From Bin80 sp965207565 (GTDB taxonomy: Bacteria; Bacteroidota; Rhodothermia; Rhodothermales; Bin80), in assembly GCA_965207565.1 (NCBI GenBank), contig CBDBMQ010000009.1, positions 515,239 through 579,238 of the forward strand: 64,000 bases of DNA, in the 5' to 3' direction. The translations under genes and the position numbers were made by a program. Under the pieces are notes generated by a model that was given only the letters and a program-made list of their open reading frames with translations, had not been told where the DNA came from and did not search any database. This document shows positions 8,283-17,570 of the stretch, in pieces (positions within the stretch are counted from its first letter, which is position 1; each line of letters begins with the position of its first letter).

Positions 8283-8678
8283 GTGTGGAAAACAAGTAAG
8301 TCTGATCGCATTACACTGCACTCCAAGGAACTAGTCAAAAACCTTCAGGATTGGCTAGATCTCAGAGTGCAGCTGGCAGGTTGGCAGTATTGGGATACAA
8401 TCCTGCAAAACCGAAAAACGATCTACGCCGTGGTCGCCGCGGGTTTTTTACTTGCCGTTTCTGTTATCTTTCTGCTACTTGCTGCGGCATTGGGATTAGG
8501 ATTTCTGTTGGGGCACATAATATGGGGGTTTATATCCGTTGGCGTGATTACGGGAGTTGGTGCCTGGCTCTTAAGTCGCTTGGCGGTTCGGTCAATGAAC
8601 CCTGAAACTGAAAATATAGATCGTACGATCACTGAGACGAATGGACAAAATGGATCAGAAAAAGAAACGGACGAGTAG
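8283..8678 (+). CDS. Phage-holin-like / YqjE-type membrane protein
   Basis: A 131-residue protein with a charged N-terminus, an amphipathic stretch (residues 10-40) and two adjacent membrane helices (about 47-68 and 72-95; AAGFLLAVSVIFLLL and ISVGVITGVGAWLL). This is the layout of the phage holin 3-6/YqjE family, whose bacterial members are chromosomal stress-related membrane proteins rather than lysis proteins. GTG start at 8283. The next gene, a YqjD-like protein, overlaps its 3' end, which matches the common yqjE/yqjD pairing. Confidence 0.7.
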   Translation: MWKTSKSDRITLHSKELVKNLQDWLDLRVQLAGWQYWDTILQNRKTIYAVVAAGFLLAVSVIFLLLAAALGLGFLLGHIIWGFISVGVITGVGAWLLSRLAVRSMNPETENIDRTITETNGQNGSEKETDE

Positions 8679-9105
8679 TGACGTTCGTGCGGCACTTGAT
8701 GACCGTGCACACCAAATTGAGCAGCACTTGGGTGCGCTTCGCCGTGAAGTGAGAGGTATGGTGCCTCCGGTAAAAGACATTATTGTTAAACATCCCATTG
8801 GCAGTGCGTGTGCGGTTCTTGGCGCGGGTGTGGTGCTGGGGTATTTGATTGGAGGCGGTCGGCGCGAAGGAAGCTCTGGTGATGGTGCGCTACTTGACGC
8901 AGTATTGGCTCCTGTGGTTGAGTCTATAAAAGAGCGTTTGAGTAATGGAGAAACCTCAGAGGAAGCGGTCCGTGGTGCTCTGCGTACGTATGTGGCCCCA
9001 CAGCGAACCAGTGCGCTCAACGAATTATTTCGGTTACTCCTTCCTATGGCCGTTGAGATGAGCCTAAAGGCACTAGATAAGGATGGGAAAGAGGAAGAAT
9101 CCTGA
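8641..9105 (+). CDS. YqjD/ElaB-like membrane-anchored protein
   Basis: A 154-residue protein. The N-terminal half is charged and helical (LDDRAHQIEQHLGALRREVR), followed by a glycine-rich membrane helix (KHPIGSACAVLGAGVVLGYL, near residues 50-70), as in YqjD/ElaB/DUF883-type proteins that can bind ribosomes to the inner membrane in E. coli. The C-terminal half is longer than in the enterobacterial proteins and unassigned. The start overlaps the preceding gene by 38 bases (29 if Met4 at 8650 is used), and the end overlaps the adenylate kinase gene by 23 bases, so the three are likely co-transcribed. Confidence 0.6.
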   Translation: MDKMDQKKKRTSSDVRAALDDRAHQIEQHLGALRREVRGMVPPVKDIIVKHPIGSACAVLGAGVVLGYLIGGGRREGSSGDGALLDAVLAPVVESIKERLSNGETSEEAVRGALRTYVAPQRTSALNELFRLLLPMAVEMSLKALDKDGKEEES

Positions 9106-9751
9106 TATTGTCGAAGCGGATCATCGACTTGTCTTCCTAGGCCCTCCAGGTTCAGGTAAGGGGACACAGGCAAGGCTGCTGGCGACTAAACGTGGACTTA
9201 CGCACATATCTACGGGAGTCATCCTCCGCACAGAAATAAAAGCGGAGACTTCGATAGGCATTAAAGCAAGAAAGTATATCGTTACGGGACGTCTGGTCCC
9301 CGACGAGATGATACGTTCATTGGCCGAAGATGCGATCAATATTGCAAATTTTCGAGGGTTTATTCTTGACGGCTATCCGCGTACGACTCAACAAGCCCAG
9401 TGGCTACATGAATTCCTAGACGCTCAAGGTGTCTCCTTGACCGCTGTAATCCAATTAGTTCTTAACGATGAAGATGTAGTTTCACGTTTATCGCAGCGGC
9501 GGATTCACTCTCTTACCGGTGAAAATTTCCATTTATCGAATAAGCCGCCACCCAAGGAAGAAGCTGAATTTATTGTCTCTCGTCCGGACGATCAGCCGGA
9601 TGCGATTCGAAAACGGCTAAAGGTTTATTACCGTGAAACCCATCCGTTGATTGAGTATTATGATTCTCGAGGTCTTCTTTTGCCTGTTCAGGCCTTAGGC
9701 TCGTTTTCTGAAGTACACGCACGGATATGTTCAACCCTGCAAATGCCGTAG
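9083..9751 (+). CDS. adk: Adenylate kinase
   Basis: Catalyses ATP + AMP to 2 ADP in the cytoplasm. The P-loop reads GPPGSGKGTQAR near residues 20-31, followed by the NMP-binding region (STGVILR) and the FILDGYPRTTQQAQWL motif near residues 91-106. The LID region is the long bacterial form (RRIHSLTGENFHLSNKPPP) without zinc cysteines, and DDQPDAIRKRLKVY closes the core. The 222 residues are typical. It is unusual in the LID wording (HSLTGENFHLS where most have a YHxxFxPP type), so it may be a divergent paralogue rather than the main copy. Overlaps the preceding gene by 23 bases. Confidence 0.88.
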   Translation: MGKRKNPDIVEADHRLVFLGPPGSGKGTQARLLATKRGLTHISTGVILRTEIKAETSIGIKARKYIVTGRLVPDEMIRSLAEDAINIANFRGFILDGYPRTTQQAQWLHEFLDAQGVSLTAVIQLVLNDEDVVSRLSQRRIHSLTGENFHLSNKPPPKEEAEFIVSRPDDQPDAIRKRLKVYYRETHPLIEYYDSRGLLLPVQALGSFSEVHARICSTLQMP

Positions 9752-9774
9752 TTTCCAGAAATCAACGGTAACAC

Positions 9775-10764
9775 ATGGGAAGGCAACAGGATACTAATCT
9801 GGAAATAAAACTTAAAAAACTTCGCGCCGAGATTAACTCAGGTCTCTCAGACTTAGTCAAAGACCATCAGCCAAGTGAGCTCTATGACTCGGTACGGTAT
9901 GTGCTTTCAGGTGGAGGTAAGCGTGTTCGACCAGCTTTACTATTGCTTTCGGCAGAGGCATATGGAGTTGGAATCAGGCACACGATGCCACTCGCTTTAG
10001 CTGTAGAGTTGGTTCACAATTTTTCTCTCGTCCATGATGACATCATGGATCATGCAGATAGTCGCAGAGGTCGAAAAACGGTTCATGTCCTATGGAATAT
10101 AGACACAGCAATCCTGTGTGGTGATGTATTACTTGCTTTGGCATCTGAATGTATTGGGCGGGCAACTTCGGGAGATTCCGCACAACTAACCCAGGTGTTC
10201 GGGAGGATGATTCGAGAATTATGTGAAGGACAGGCATTAGATATGGTTATCGGAAATAGCCAAGATCTCACGACCGCTGACTATCTGCATATGGTTGACG
10301 GCAAGACAGGTGGGCTGCTCTCGGCCTCACTTGAAATGGGTGGAATTGCCGGCAAAGCAGATCCCGATTCCTGCCTGGCATTAAGGGAGGCGGGTAAATT
10401 TATAGGGAGGGCCTTTCAGATTAATGATGATCTCCTGGATTTAGTGGCAGATGATCAGCGTTGGGGAAAGGTTCAAGGAGGAGATTTGATGGAAGGAAAA
10501 GGGACGTATCTATTGACCGAATCACGTCAGCGAGCAACAGGGGAGGATGCAACATTCTTTGCTGGAATCTATCCTGGTTCAGGTCTAACCAAGGAGGAAA
10601 TTCCTGGAGCGCGAGCACGAATGGAGACACTTGGGGTCTTAAATGCAGCCCGTGAACATGTCCATAGCTACACGCACCGGGCTCTGGATCAGATCCGCTC
10701 ACTTCCAGGCAATACTACGGGGCTTCACATGCTCATTCAACAGATAGGATCCCGGATCTATTGA
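9775..10764 (+). CDS. Polyprenyl diphosphate synthase
   Basis: Trans-isoprenyl diphosphate synthase that lengthens allylic diphosphates with isopentenyl diphosphate, feeding quinone, carotenoid or undecaprenyl pathways. The first Asp-rich motif DDIMD lies near residue 87 within LVHDDIMDHADSRRGRKTVH, and the second, NDDLLD, near 217. GGGKRVRP near residues 45-52 is the usual substrate-binding Lys/Arg motif. The 329 residues fit. It starts 23 bases after adk on the same strand. Chain length cannot be assigned by eye. Confidence 0.9.
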   Translation: MGRQQDTNLEIKLKKLRAEINSGLSDLVKDHQPSELYDSVRYVLSGGGKRVRPALLLLSAEAYGVGIRHTMPLALAVELVHNFSLVHDDIMDHADSRRGRKTVHVLWNIDTAILCGDVLLALASECIGRATSGDSAQLTQVFGRMIRELCEGQALDMVIGNSQDLTTADYLHMVDGKTGGLLSASLEMGGIAGKADPDSCLALREAGKFIGRAFQINDDLLDLVADDQRWGKVQGGDLMEGKGTYLLTESRQRATGEDATFFAGIYPGSGLTKEEIPGARARMETLGVLNAAREHVHSYTHRALDQIRSLPGNTTGLHMLIQQIGSRIY

Positions 10765-10863
10765 TGTTTGATCCGTTTTTCGGATACACTGTTCAATGGC
10801 GCTCGAATTGAATTCACAGGTTCTCGTGGCTGATAGACTGCGTAGACCGAAAACCATTAGACA

Positions 10864-11913
10864 ATGACAAAAAAAATATTAGATCGGATTGATTCGGAAG
10901 GAATGTACGAGGCCGTTCAGAGCTTTTCTGAGCAGTTGAAACAGGGGCGTGCACGCGCTCTGGAAGCCAAGGTGGATGGCTGGCCGGGAAATGGGGTCAC
11001 AGGGGTCGTAGTTGCCGGTATGGGGGGCAGTGCGATTGGGGGAGATATCTTAGCGGCACTCGCGGCTGACCAGGCATCCATTCCGGTTGCTGTATCACGC
11101 AGTTATTCCTTACCTGCATGGGTGGGGCCCAATACCGCTGTTATAGCCTCAAGTTATTCAGGGAACACCGAAGAAAGTCTAGCTGCTTTCGAGGACGCTA
11201 TTGCACGCGGGGCCAGAGTGGTGACCATCTCTACGGGAGGAAAACTCGCTGAGCGTGCTCACGCAAATAACGTTCCCCTAATGCAACTCCCCTCTGGAAT
11301 TCAGCCGCGTGCGGCGCTGCCACATTCATTGTCCGCACTGCTGACGATTACGGAGCCGCTTCAACTTACTGCAGTTGATCCAGGGGACTGGGATGAATCT
11401 ATATCCATAACAGCCCGGCAGTCAGAGGCGATGTCGGATTTGTCTAACCCAGATAATCCAGCCATGAAGTTAGCCAAAACTTTGCACGGCCGGTTTCCGG
11501 TAATCTACAGTAGTGAGCAGTTTGCCGCGGCGAACACCCGTTGGCGCAATCAAATGCATGAGAATGCAAAGAGCTTTGCCGTCGGGAACTGCCTCCCCGA
11601 GATGAACCATAACGAGATCATGGGGTGGGCACGATTCCAGTCGGAATTAAAGCAACTCGCTGTCATCGCGCTACGCGATAAGGAGGATCATAAACGTACG
11701 CAGCGCAGGCTTGAGGTGACGCAATCATTATTAGCTCCGCATGCACACAGTTGGAATGAGATAAAAAGTGAAGGCAACAGCAGACTCGCACGTCTTTTAT
11801 CCATCATGTATATCAGTGACTGGGTAAGTTTGTATCTCGCAATATTGAATGAGACGGATCCGTCCCCAGTAGGATTGATCTCTGAGCTGAAGGCTGCTTT
11901 GGTGCGAGGCTGA
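10864..11913 (+). CDS. Bifunctional phosphoglucose/phosphomannose isomerase (SIS domain)
   Basis: Interconverts glucose-6-phosphate or mannose-6-phosphate with fructose-6-phosphate in the cytoplasm. The SIS-domain core is clear: VVAGMGGSAIGGD near residues 49-61, SSYSGNTEES near 97-106, and VVTISTGGKLAE. The C-terminal half has EMNHNEIMGW, the conserved Glu/His-containing segment of the TIGR02128-type enzymes. The 349 residues match that family. It is the first gene after a 99-base gap, with an ATG directly following a Lys/Asn-rich leader; no strong promoter is visible. Confidence 0.9.
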   Translation: MTKKILDRIDSEGMYEAVQSFSEQLKQGRARALEAKVDGWPGNGVTGVVVAGMGGSAIGGDILAALAADQASIPVAVSRSYSLPAWVGPNTAVIASSYSGNTEESLAAFEDAIARGARVVTISTGGKLAERAHANNVPLMQLPSGIQPRAALPHSLSALLTITEPLQLTAVDPGDWDESISITARQSEAMSDLSNPDNPAMKLAKTLHGRFPVIYSSEQFAAANTRWRNQMHENAKSFAVGNCLPEMNHNEIMGWARFQSELKQLAVIALRDKEDHKRTQRRLEVTQSLLAPHAHSWNEIKSEGNSRLARLLSIMYISDWVSLYLAILNETDPSPVGLISELKAALVRG

Positions 11914-11966
11914 TGGTGGAACGGTGTGTGAAGAATGGCGTTGCGTATAGGAACTGCCATTGATTC

Positions 11967-14918
11967 ATGCGCTACACGGTTGCTGTATGGAGCTTGTATG
12001 CCGTTCTAGGGGTTACTGTACTCCCGGTGTTCGCACAATACAACTCTCATTTCGGGCGCAACAAGATCCAGTATGAAGATTTTGACTGGAATGTGCTTCA
12101 GACGGAGCACTTCGATGTGTATTTCTATACTGAAATGCAGGGGCTGGCTGAGCATGGTGCGGCCTTTGCGGAAGAGGCGTACGCGGAGCTTCAAAATCGA
12201 TTCAACTTTTCCGTGACGCGCCGCGTCCCCATTGTATTTTATTCTTCCCAGTTGCATTTCAAGCAAACAAACATCACAGACGGGTTTATCCCTGATGGTG
12301 TAGGGGGCTTTTATGAGTTCCTAAAGGGACGTGTGGTGATCCCTGCAAATGGGAATCTGCATCGATTCCGACGAGTGGTTCGCCATGAAATGGTACATGT
12401 GTTCACGATGCATAAGATCGCACGTGTATATCGGGATTATCGTATTCCAATGGATCGGCTGCCTCCATTATGGTTTACCGAAGGGTTGGCAGAGTATTGG
12501 TCAGGTCCGCAAGACTACCAACATGAGATGATCATGCGGGATGCAATCTTTGCAAACTATTTGGTTCCCCTGGAAAATATGTACAGAATTAATGGCTCCT
12601 ATGTGATGTACAAGGAGGGGGAAGCTTTATGTCGTTTTATTTCGGAGAACTATGGTGAGGACAAGCTCCTGTCTTTGATTGAGAATGCCTGGATGGACCG
12701 GGATTTCCGAAAGGTGATCGAGTATACGTTGCAAGAGGATTTGCAGGAGATCAGCATTCAATGGCAGCAGTGGCTGCGCAAAACTTATTATCCCCAATTG
12801 GATGCTGCTCAGAGTCCTACCCTGTTAACGGAGGGGCTTTCTACGAAAGGGTTCAATTCGAAGCCGGCTTTCTATCAGACGAAAAATGGGCAGCGGCAGG
12901 TTTTATTCACGGGGAACCATGGCGGTTACAGTAATGTGTATTATCTCCAGGTTGACTCGACGTATGCTCCAATTGATCAACCACGTGTTTTAATTCGTGG
13001 TGAACGCAACAGTCAGTTTGAATCGTTTCATCTTCTGGATAGCCGAATGAGTGTGTCGGAAGATGGGTGGTTGGCTTTTGTTACCAAAAGCGGGGAAGCA
13101 GATGTGATTCATACCTACGATCTGGAATCTGGCTTAATTGGGCCCATCTACGGCTTTGATGGGATGCTCGCGCTGTATTCACCATCTTGGAGCCCGAATG
13201 GGATGCAGATTGCCTTTGTGGCGATTGATCAAAGCGGTGTCATAGATCTGTATGTTTATGACATTGAAGGGGATCAACTAAGGCGGTTAACAAATGATAG
13301 TTATGATGAGCGTGATCCAGCTTGGAGCCCGGATGGCCATTATCTGGTTTTTTCCTCTGATCGGACTTCAAAGGGTTTTGAGAATGCCTACAATCTGTTC
13401 ACGTATGAACTGGAGACGGGTACAATTGATTATGTCACCTATGGTTCGCAGCATGATTTTTCTCCTAGTTGGAGCCCAGATGGTTCCCAGATTATTTATA
13501 CGAGTACGAAAAAAGATTCAACGGGACGGTATGGCGGTCAGGATCTCTATGTAATTGATGCCAAGCCGACCTCGCCTGTCGTTGCCCTAGCGGATACGGA
13601 AATCCGTGAAAGTAGTCCCCCAAGCCCCGGATTGCGATGGAAAAAGCGATTAACAGAGTTAACCACTGCAATCTATGATCCAGTTTGGACAGAGGATCAT
13701 CAGGTCATCTTTTCCGCATTCGAGAACTACCGATTTACTGTGCGGGCTTTGGGTGGTCTGGACACATTATTACAGAGGCCTGTGTCATTACATCTGGAGC
13801 CCTTGGCCATAGACTCCCAAGAACCTTGGGCGTTTCCGCGGATTGAGGCAACTTCAGAAACTGACCGTTTGCGGTACCGACGGCGGTATGGATTGGATAT
13901 TGCGCAGGGACAGATATCCAGTAGTGCAGTTTGGGGGACAGGGGGTGCCGCCGTCCTTGCCTTCTCAGATCTTTTGGGTAATGACCGATTCTTTCTCACC
14001 ATATTCAATACGAGCGAATACACAGGAGATTTCCTCAGAAGCCTGAATGTAAATATCTCCAGGCTGCATCTCAATCGCAGGGCCAATGTTGGGTATGGGG
14101 TTTATCGGTATGGGGGATTGAGGTATGATCTGACCGACCCGGATGCACCCACAGATTTTCCGCGCTTCTGGGAAGAGGTATGGGGTGGATTTGGGGCAGT
14201 GAGTTACCCGATCTCGATGTTTCGACGAATTGAGGTAGCAACTTCTCTGAGTTGGGATCACAAGGAAGTGCCTCAACGGAGGATCGATCGTCAGGCACTG
14301 TTATTGACGAACCAAGTCAGCCTAGTGCATGATAATGCATTGTTTGGTTATAATGGCCCTCAGGATGGATGGAGGGGGAGGATATCCGCGGCCTATACGA
14401 CCGATTTGTTGTACTCCAACGTAAATTACATTACATTGGAGGTAGATGTCCGGCATTATTTGAGGATAGCACGGAATGTCACCTTTGCATCCCGCGCTTT
14501 GGGCCGCATGAATCATGGGCGTGAGGCCCGTTTGTGGTTCATGGGTGGAAGTTGGGACTTGCGGGGATATCCACTCTTTGATGTACGCGGCAAGAAGGCT
14601 TGGTTTACGTCTCACGAGTTCCGCTTCCCTCTGGTTGAGAATCCTTCGGCATACGTTCCGCCTTTGGCAATTTTGGGGATTGTTAATCTTAGGGGTGCAT
14701 TATTTTTTGATGCCGCGCACACTTGGAATGATCAGTACCATGAGCGAATTCGCCAGATTTATGCCGGGGAAACCCTTGGTTCCACGGGGTTCGGGTTTCG
14801 GCTCAATCTTTTCGGTGGGTTTGTGCTCCGGTATGATCTGGGTTATCGTTTTCGTGACGCATTCAAGTCGCGGGACTCAAATCTTTTCCGTCAATTCTTT
14901 TTTGGATTCGATTTCTAG
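11967..14918 (+). CDS. Giant surface protein: metallopeptidase-like domain, TolB/PD40 propeller, outer-membrane barrel
   Basis: A 983-residue protein with a signal peptide (first 24 residues, ending VFAQ). Domain order: an M1-type peptidase-MA-like domain with HEMVHVF near residues 139-145 (HExxH zinc motif) and WFTEGLAEYW near 169 (the downstream Glu ligand); a WD40-like TolB propeller from about 310 to 560 with repeats of the type WSPDGxxxxF (SPSWSPNGMQIAF, PAWSPDGHYLVF, PSWSPDGSQIIY); and a C-terminal half rich in alternating aromatic strands ending in FRQFFFGFDF, typical of a BamA-like barrel with terminal Phe. Similar proteins are annotated as Tol-type or surface-antigen proteins in Rhodothermota and Gemmatimonadota. 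Function unknown, probably cell-surface proteolysis or assembly. Confidence 0.82.
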   Translation: MRYTVAVWSLYAVLGVTVLPVFAQYNSHFGRNKIQYEDFDWNVLQTEHFDVYFYTEMQGLAEHGAAFAEEAYAELQNRFNFSVTRRVPIVFYSSQLHFKQTNITDGFIPDGVGGFYEFLKGRVVIPANGNLHRFRRVVRHEMVHVFTMHKIARVYRDYRIPMDRLPPLWFTEGLAEYWSGPQDYQHEMIMRDAIFANYLVPLENMYRINGSYVMYKEGEALCRFISENYGEDKLLSLIENAWMDRDFRKVIEYTLQEDLQEISIQWQQWLRKTYYPQLDAAQSPTLLTEGLSTKGFNSKPAFYQTKNGQRQVLFTGNHGGYSNVYYLQVDSTYAPIDQPRVLIRGERNSQFESFHLLDSRMSVSEDGWLAFVTKSGEADVIHTYDLESGLIGPIYGFDGMLALYSPSWSPNGMQIAFVAIDQSGVIDLYVYDIEGDQLRRLTNDSYDERDPAWSPDGHYLVFSSDRTSKGFENAYNLFTYELETGTIDYVTYGSQHDFSPSWSPDGSQIIYTSTKKDSTGRYGGQDLYVIDAKPTSPVVALADTEIRESSPPSPGLRWKKRLTELTTAIYDPVWTEDHQVIFSAFENYRFTVRALGGLDTLLQRPVSLHLEPLAIDSQEPWAFPRIEATSETDRLRYRRRYGLDIAQGQISSSAVWGTGGAAVLAFSDLLGNDRFFLTIFNTSEYTGDFLRSLNVNISRLHLNRRANVGYGVYRYGGLRYDLTDPDAPTDFPRFWEEVWGGFGAVSYPISMFRRIEVATSLSWDHKEVPQRRIDRQALLLTNQVSLVHDNALFGYNGPQDGWRGRISAAYTTDLLYSNVNYITLEVDVRHYLRIARNVTFASRALGRMNHGREARLWFMGGSWDLRGYPLFDVRGKKAWFTSHEFRFPLVENPSAYVPPLAILGIVNLRGALFFDAAHTWNDQYHERIRQIYAGETLGSTGFGFRLNLFGGFVLRYDLGYRFRDAFKSRDSNLFRQFFFGFDF

Positions 14919-16014
14919 GAATTTTTCATCACTTTTTCTGCTACTCTGCATTGGCTGCGGTGGGCTGGCGGTGAGCGTAGATGCACCACCTGAAACTCAA
15001 GCTGAGCCGTACCTACCCCTGGAAATTGCATGGACGTATAACGCCCGGGCGGGATTCGGGCCGGATGCCCCACAGATTTTTGACAAGTCTGTCATGGTTG
15101 CGACCAGGCAGGGCGCAGTCCATTTCATCGATTTGGTTACAGGCAAGGGAGGCGGCAATAAACGATTTGGAGACGCAATCAATGGGTCTCCTGCAGTGAT
15201 CGGGAACACATTGACTGTGCCACTGGCAGGGGGACGTACGGCGTTGGCTGCATATGATCTGGACCGTGCGGATATGCTCTGGCGCCTTCGTGGGGATCCT
15301 ATTCAGGTTGGAATCACCGCCTTGGAGGCAGGGGGGATTTATGTGAATACTGCTGGAGAGGTGCGGCGTTTCGAGGTAAACGATGGGACAACAGTCTGGA
15401 CCCATCAGATAGAGGGGCGTGCACGCGTACATGCTCCTCCAGTGGTTCACCATCGGTTGGTTATTGTTGCCATTGATAATGGAACCCTCTTGGCACTTTC
15501 GCTCAATGATGGAAGTCAGCAGTGGTCGGTAGATGTAGGCTCTCCAATCTATGTTGCTCCAGAGATACGTGGTGAAACGCTATTGGTATCAACGACACGG
15601 GGGAGCCTATTTGCCATGGATGCACAGACAGGAGAAATTCATTGGAATACAACATTGGCGGATGAGACCGTTCAGTTTTCTTCCCCGACAGCAGATCATG
15701 AGCTTGTGGTGGCAGGTGCATCTGATGGAGTTTTGCGGGCTTTTGATCTTCATACTGGCGAAATAAGATGGAGTACACAGTGCCCGGATGCATTGGCGGC
15801 GCGACCTCTGATAACTTCCGAAGTAATCTACACGGGAAGTATGGGGAACTGGTTCTATGCTTTTGATCGCAATAAGGGTGATTTACTACAACAAATCGAG
15901 CTTCGGGGCCGGGTAAAGAGTGCAATAGCTCTGGCTGCAGGTGGATTGATTATTTTAACGGAGCCGCGTTACGTGGTCCGACTTACGCCTTTGAATACAG
16001 ATGTTGAACTGTGA
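14902..16014 (+). CDS. Lipoprotein with PQQ-type beta-propeller repeats
   Basis: From a TTG at 14902 (overlapping the preceding gene by 17 bases) the N-terminus reads as a lipoprotein signal with a Cys in LLLCIGCGG. The start is uncertain because the frame is open further upstream inside the preceding gene. The mature protein has eight or so repeats of PQQ/BamB type, for example GSPIYVAPEIRGETLLVST, GSLFAMDAQTGEIHWNT and GVLRAFDLHTGEIRWST. BamB-like lipoproteins scaffold outer-membrane barrel assembly, and the neighbour is a protein with a barrel end, so a BamB-like role is plausible but inferred. The next gene overlaps its stop by 14 bases. Confidence 0.75.
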   Translation: MDSISRNFSSLFLLLCIGCGGLAVSVDAPPETQAEPYLPLEIAWTYNARAGFGPDAPQIFDKSVMVATRQGAVHFIDLVTGKGGGNKRFGDAINGSPAVIGNTLTVPLAGGRTALAAYDLDRADMLWRLRGDPIQVGITALEAGGIYVNTAGEVRRFEVNDGTTVWTHQIEGRARVHAPPVVHHRLVIVAIDNGTLLALSLNDGSQQWSVDVGSPIYVAPEIRGETLLVSTTRGSLFAMDAQTGEIHWNTTLADETVQFSSPTADHELVVAGASDGVLRAFDLHTGEIRWSTQCPDALAARPLITSEVIYTGSMGNWFYAFDRNKGDLLQQIELRGRVKSAIALAAGGLIILTEPRYVVRLTPLNTDVEL

Positions 16015-16786
16015 TCGTCGATTTATAGGGATATGGTGTGGATTTCTTTTTACCGTTATCCCATCTATCACTATGGCACAATCTCCAATCCTTGTCCATA
16101 TTCTAAGTAATGATATGGATGCAGCAGCTTATGCAGACTCATTGTACCTGGGGCTTGCCAACGGAAGCCCATATTGGGTTGATCCCACGACTAGGACCAT
16201 TCGTCTTTCAACGCTCCGTGCTGCGGCTTGGAGTATGCCGCCGATTCAGGTACCCCTAAGGGCTGGGCCGGGAGATAGTGTACGCGTTACACTGAATTTT
16301 CCACATTATCATCGAATTGAGTCTCATCCCTTCGGGGCGGAAGCTTGGTTGCAGGAAGGCGTAAAGCGTAGGCTTCTTGGCTTAACTCCCGTTGTATTTA
16401 CCTCTTCGGGGACCGTTGATGGTGTGTTTCATATTGAACTGGAAGGATATCTTCCCGGCGTAGTAAAGCCAAAGACAGATTTATGGAATCGCTACGAGAT
16501 TTCATTGAAGGCACTCGCTCAGGTAAATGAGCGGTCAGGGCTGAGCCCCGTGATGAAGGGGCGAAGAAGCTGGATTGACTGGGGTACAGCAGCGGTAGCG
16601 GTGGCAGCAGGTGTCGTGGCTGTACATTATAAATTCCGTGCAGACCGGATCAATGACGAATACCTCATGACGGGAGATGCATCTCTACGTCCACGGGTGG
16701 CCAAACTGGATGATTATTCTGGAATTGCGTTAGGGGTGATGCAAGCGGGGATTGTTACCTTGGCAGTTCGCTTCGCGCTCAAATAA
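16001..16786 (+). CDS. Exported protein of unknown function
   Basis: A 261-residue protein. An N-terminal hydrophobic segment ending SITMAQ reads as a signal peptide. The middle (about residues 70-150) has a PEGA-like feel: VPLRAGPGDSVRVTLNFPHY, then VDGVFHIELEGYLPG. A hydrophobic segment near residues 187-206 (WGTAAVAVAAGVVAVHYKF) and another at the C-terminus (GVMQAGIVTLAVRFA) could anchor it. The ATG overlaps the stop of the PQQ-repeat lipoprotein, so the two are probably translated together. I do not recognise the family. Confidence 0.65.
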   Translation: MLNCDRRFIGIWCGFLFTVIPSITMAQSPILVHILSNDMDAAAYADSLYLGLANGSPYWVDPTTRTIRLSTLRAAAWSMPPIQVPLRAGPGDSVRVTLNFPHYHRIESHPFGAEAWLQEGVKRRLLGLTPVVFTSSGTVDGVFHIELEGYLPGVVKPKTDLWNRYEISLKALAQVNERSGLSPVMKGRRSWIDWGTAAVAVAAGVVAVHYKFRADRINDEYLMTGDASLRPRVAKLDDYSGIALGVMQAGIVTLAVRFALK

Positions 16787-16848
16787 AAGCGGATCTTTCC
16801 AACTTTCATGGAAGTACTCCGTAGAGTCTGTTATTGTGGTACGGTAAA

Positions 16849-17367
16849 ATGAATTGGCTTGACATACTGATCATCGTAGTGCTGGGGGTTGGTTCCCTGA
16901 CAGGGTTTCGCCGTGGGCTCGTACTCCAGCTTTTTGGCTTGGTCAGTTTTGTTGCATCATTTTTGATCGGATTCTTCTACATGGAAGGTGTGGGGGATTG
17001 GTTTGAAAACCAGCTAGGAATTTCCGCGACGTATTCCTCTCTTGTTGGTTTTGGGACAGTGTTCCTAGGCGTTCATGTGGGTGCCATGATCATTGCCCGT
17101 TTCCTTGACAAGGTGGTCAAAAAAATTGCGGTGATCGGTGGCTTGAATCGGATTTTTGGGGGAGCCTTGGGGCTGGTCACCTCGGGCTTGGCTTTTAGCC
17201 TGCTACTTTATGCTTTGGCCACGGTGAATCTTCCCCCGAGTGAGCTTCGCAGTTCGTCTGCGCTCTATGAAGTCGTATATCAATTCTTCCCACAGACATG
17301 GGATCTGGCAACCCAAAAATTCCCTGAGATCACTGAGTTAACCGACCGCTTCCCCTCTGTATTTTAG
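16849..17367 (+). CDS. cvpA: CvpA-family membrane protein
   Basis: Inner-membrane protein of the CvpA (colicin V production) family. Start placed at ATG 16849, giving MNWLDILIIVVLGVGSLTGF, the typical N-terminus with a first helix followed by RRGLVLQLFGLVSFVASFLIG. Four hydrophobic helices and the GGLNRIFGGALGL motif between the third and fourth agree with the family; 172 residues is usual length. Its precise role is unclear even in model organisms, where it is linked to envelope homeostasis. Confidence 0.82.
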   Translation: MNWLDILIIVVLGVGSLTGFRRGLVLQLFGLVSFVASFLIGFFYMEGVGDWFENQLGISATYSSLVGFGTVFLGVHVGAMIIARFLDKVVKKIAVIGGLNRIFGGALGLVTSGLAFSLLLYALATVNLPPSELRSSSALYEVVYQFFPQTWDLATQKFPEITELTDRFPSVF

Positions 17368-17486
17368 TCGGTTCCACATCCAGACTCCGCTTAAGAGGGG
17401 AGATAATTCTGTGTGTCGTAGGATCTGTTTTTCCCATCAAAGCCACGTTTCGAGGGTAATTCGTGTCACAGCTTACAGAAATTTAT

Positions 17487-17505
17487 ATTTAGATTGAATC
17501 TAAAT
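17487..17505. promoter_or_regulatory. Perfect palindrome, candidate operator before the CbiX-like gene
   Basis: ATTTAGATTGAATCTAAAT: two perfect 9-base arms around one central G, 65 bases before the start codon at 17571. The length and symmetry fit a dimeric helix-turn-helix repressor site. A related site, TTTAGA-N4-TCTAAA, occurs at 55024-55039 before the gluconate dehydrogenase gene. The regulator is unknown. Confidence 0.45.
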
Positions 17506-17570
17506 AATTGCAATATTGTTGAAGTGGCGGCCCGGGAGATTTACCGGAATCTTATTTGTTACCAGAAAAC

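Noticed and set aside
8283..9105. Prophage remnant on account of the holin-like protein
   Set aside because: No other phage genes nearby; the YqjE/YqjD-like pair is a normal chromosomal arrangement.
10771..10785. ATCCG-TTTTT-CGGAT hairpin after the polyprenyl synthase gene as a terminator
   Set aside because: Five-base stem with the T-run in the loop instead of after the stem; too weak.
14515..14901. Upstream extension of the PQQ-repeat lipoprotein
   Set aside because: It lies inside the barrel domain gene in another frame; the lipoprotein signal begins only near 14902.
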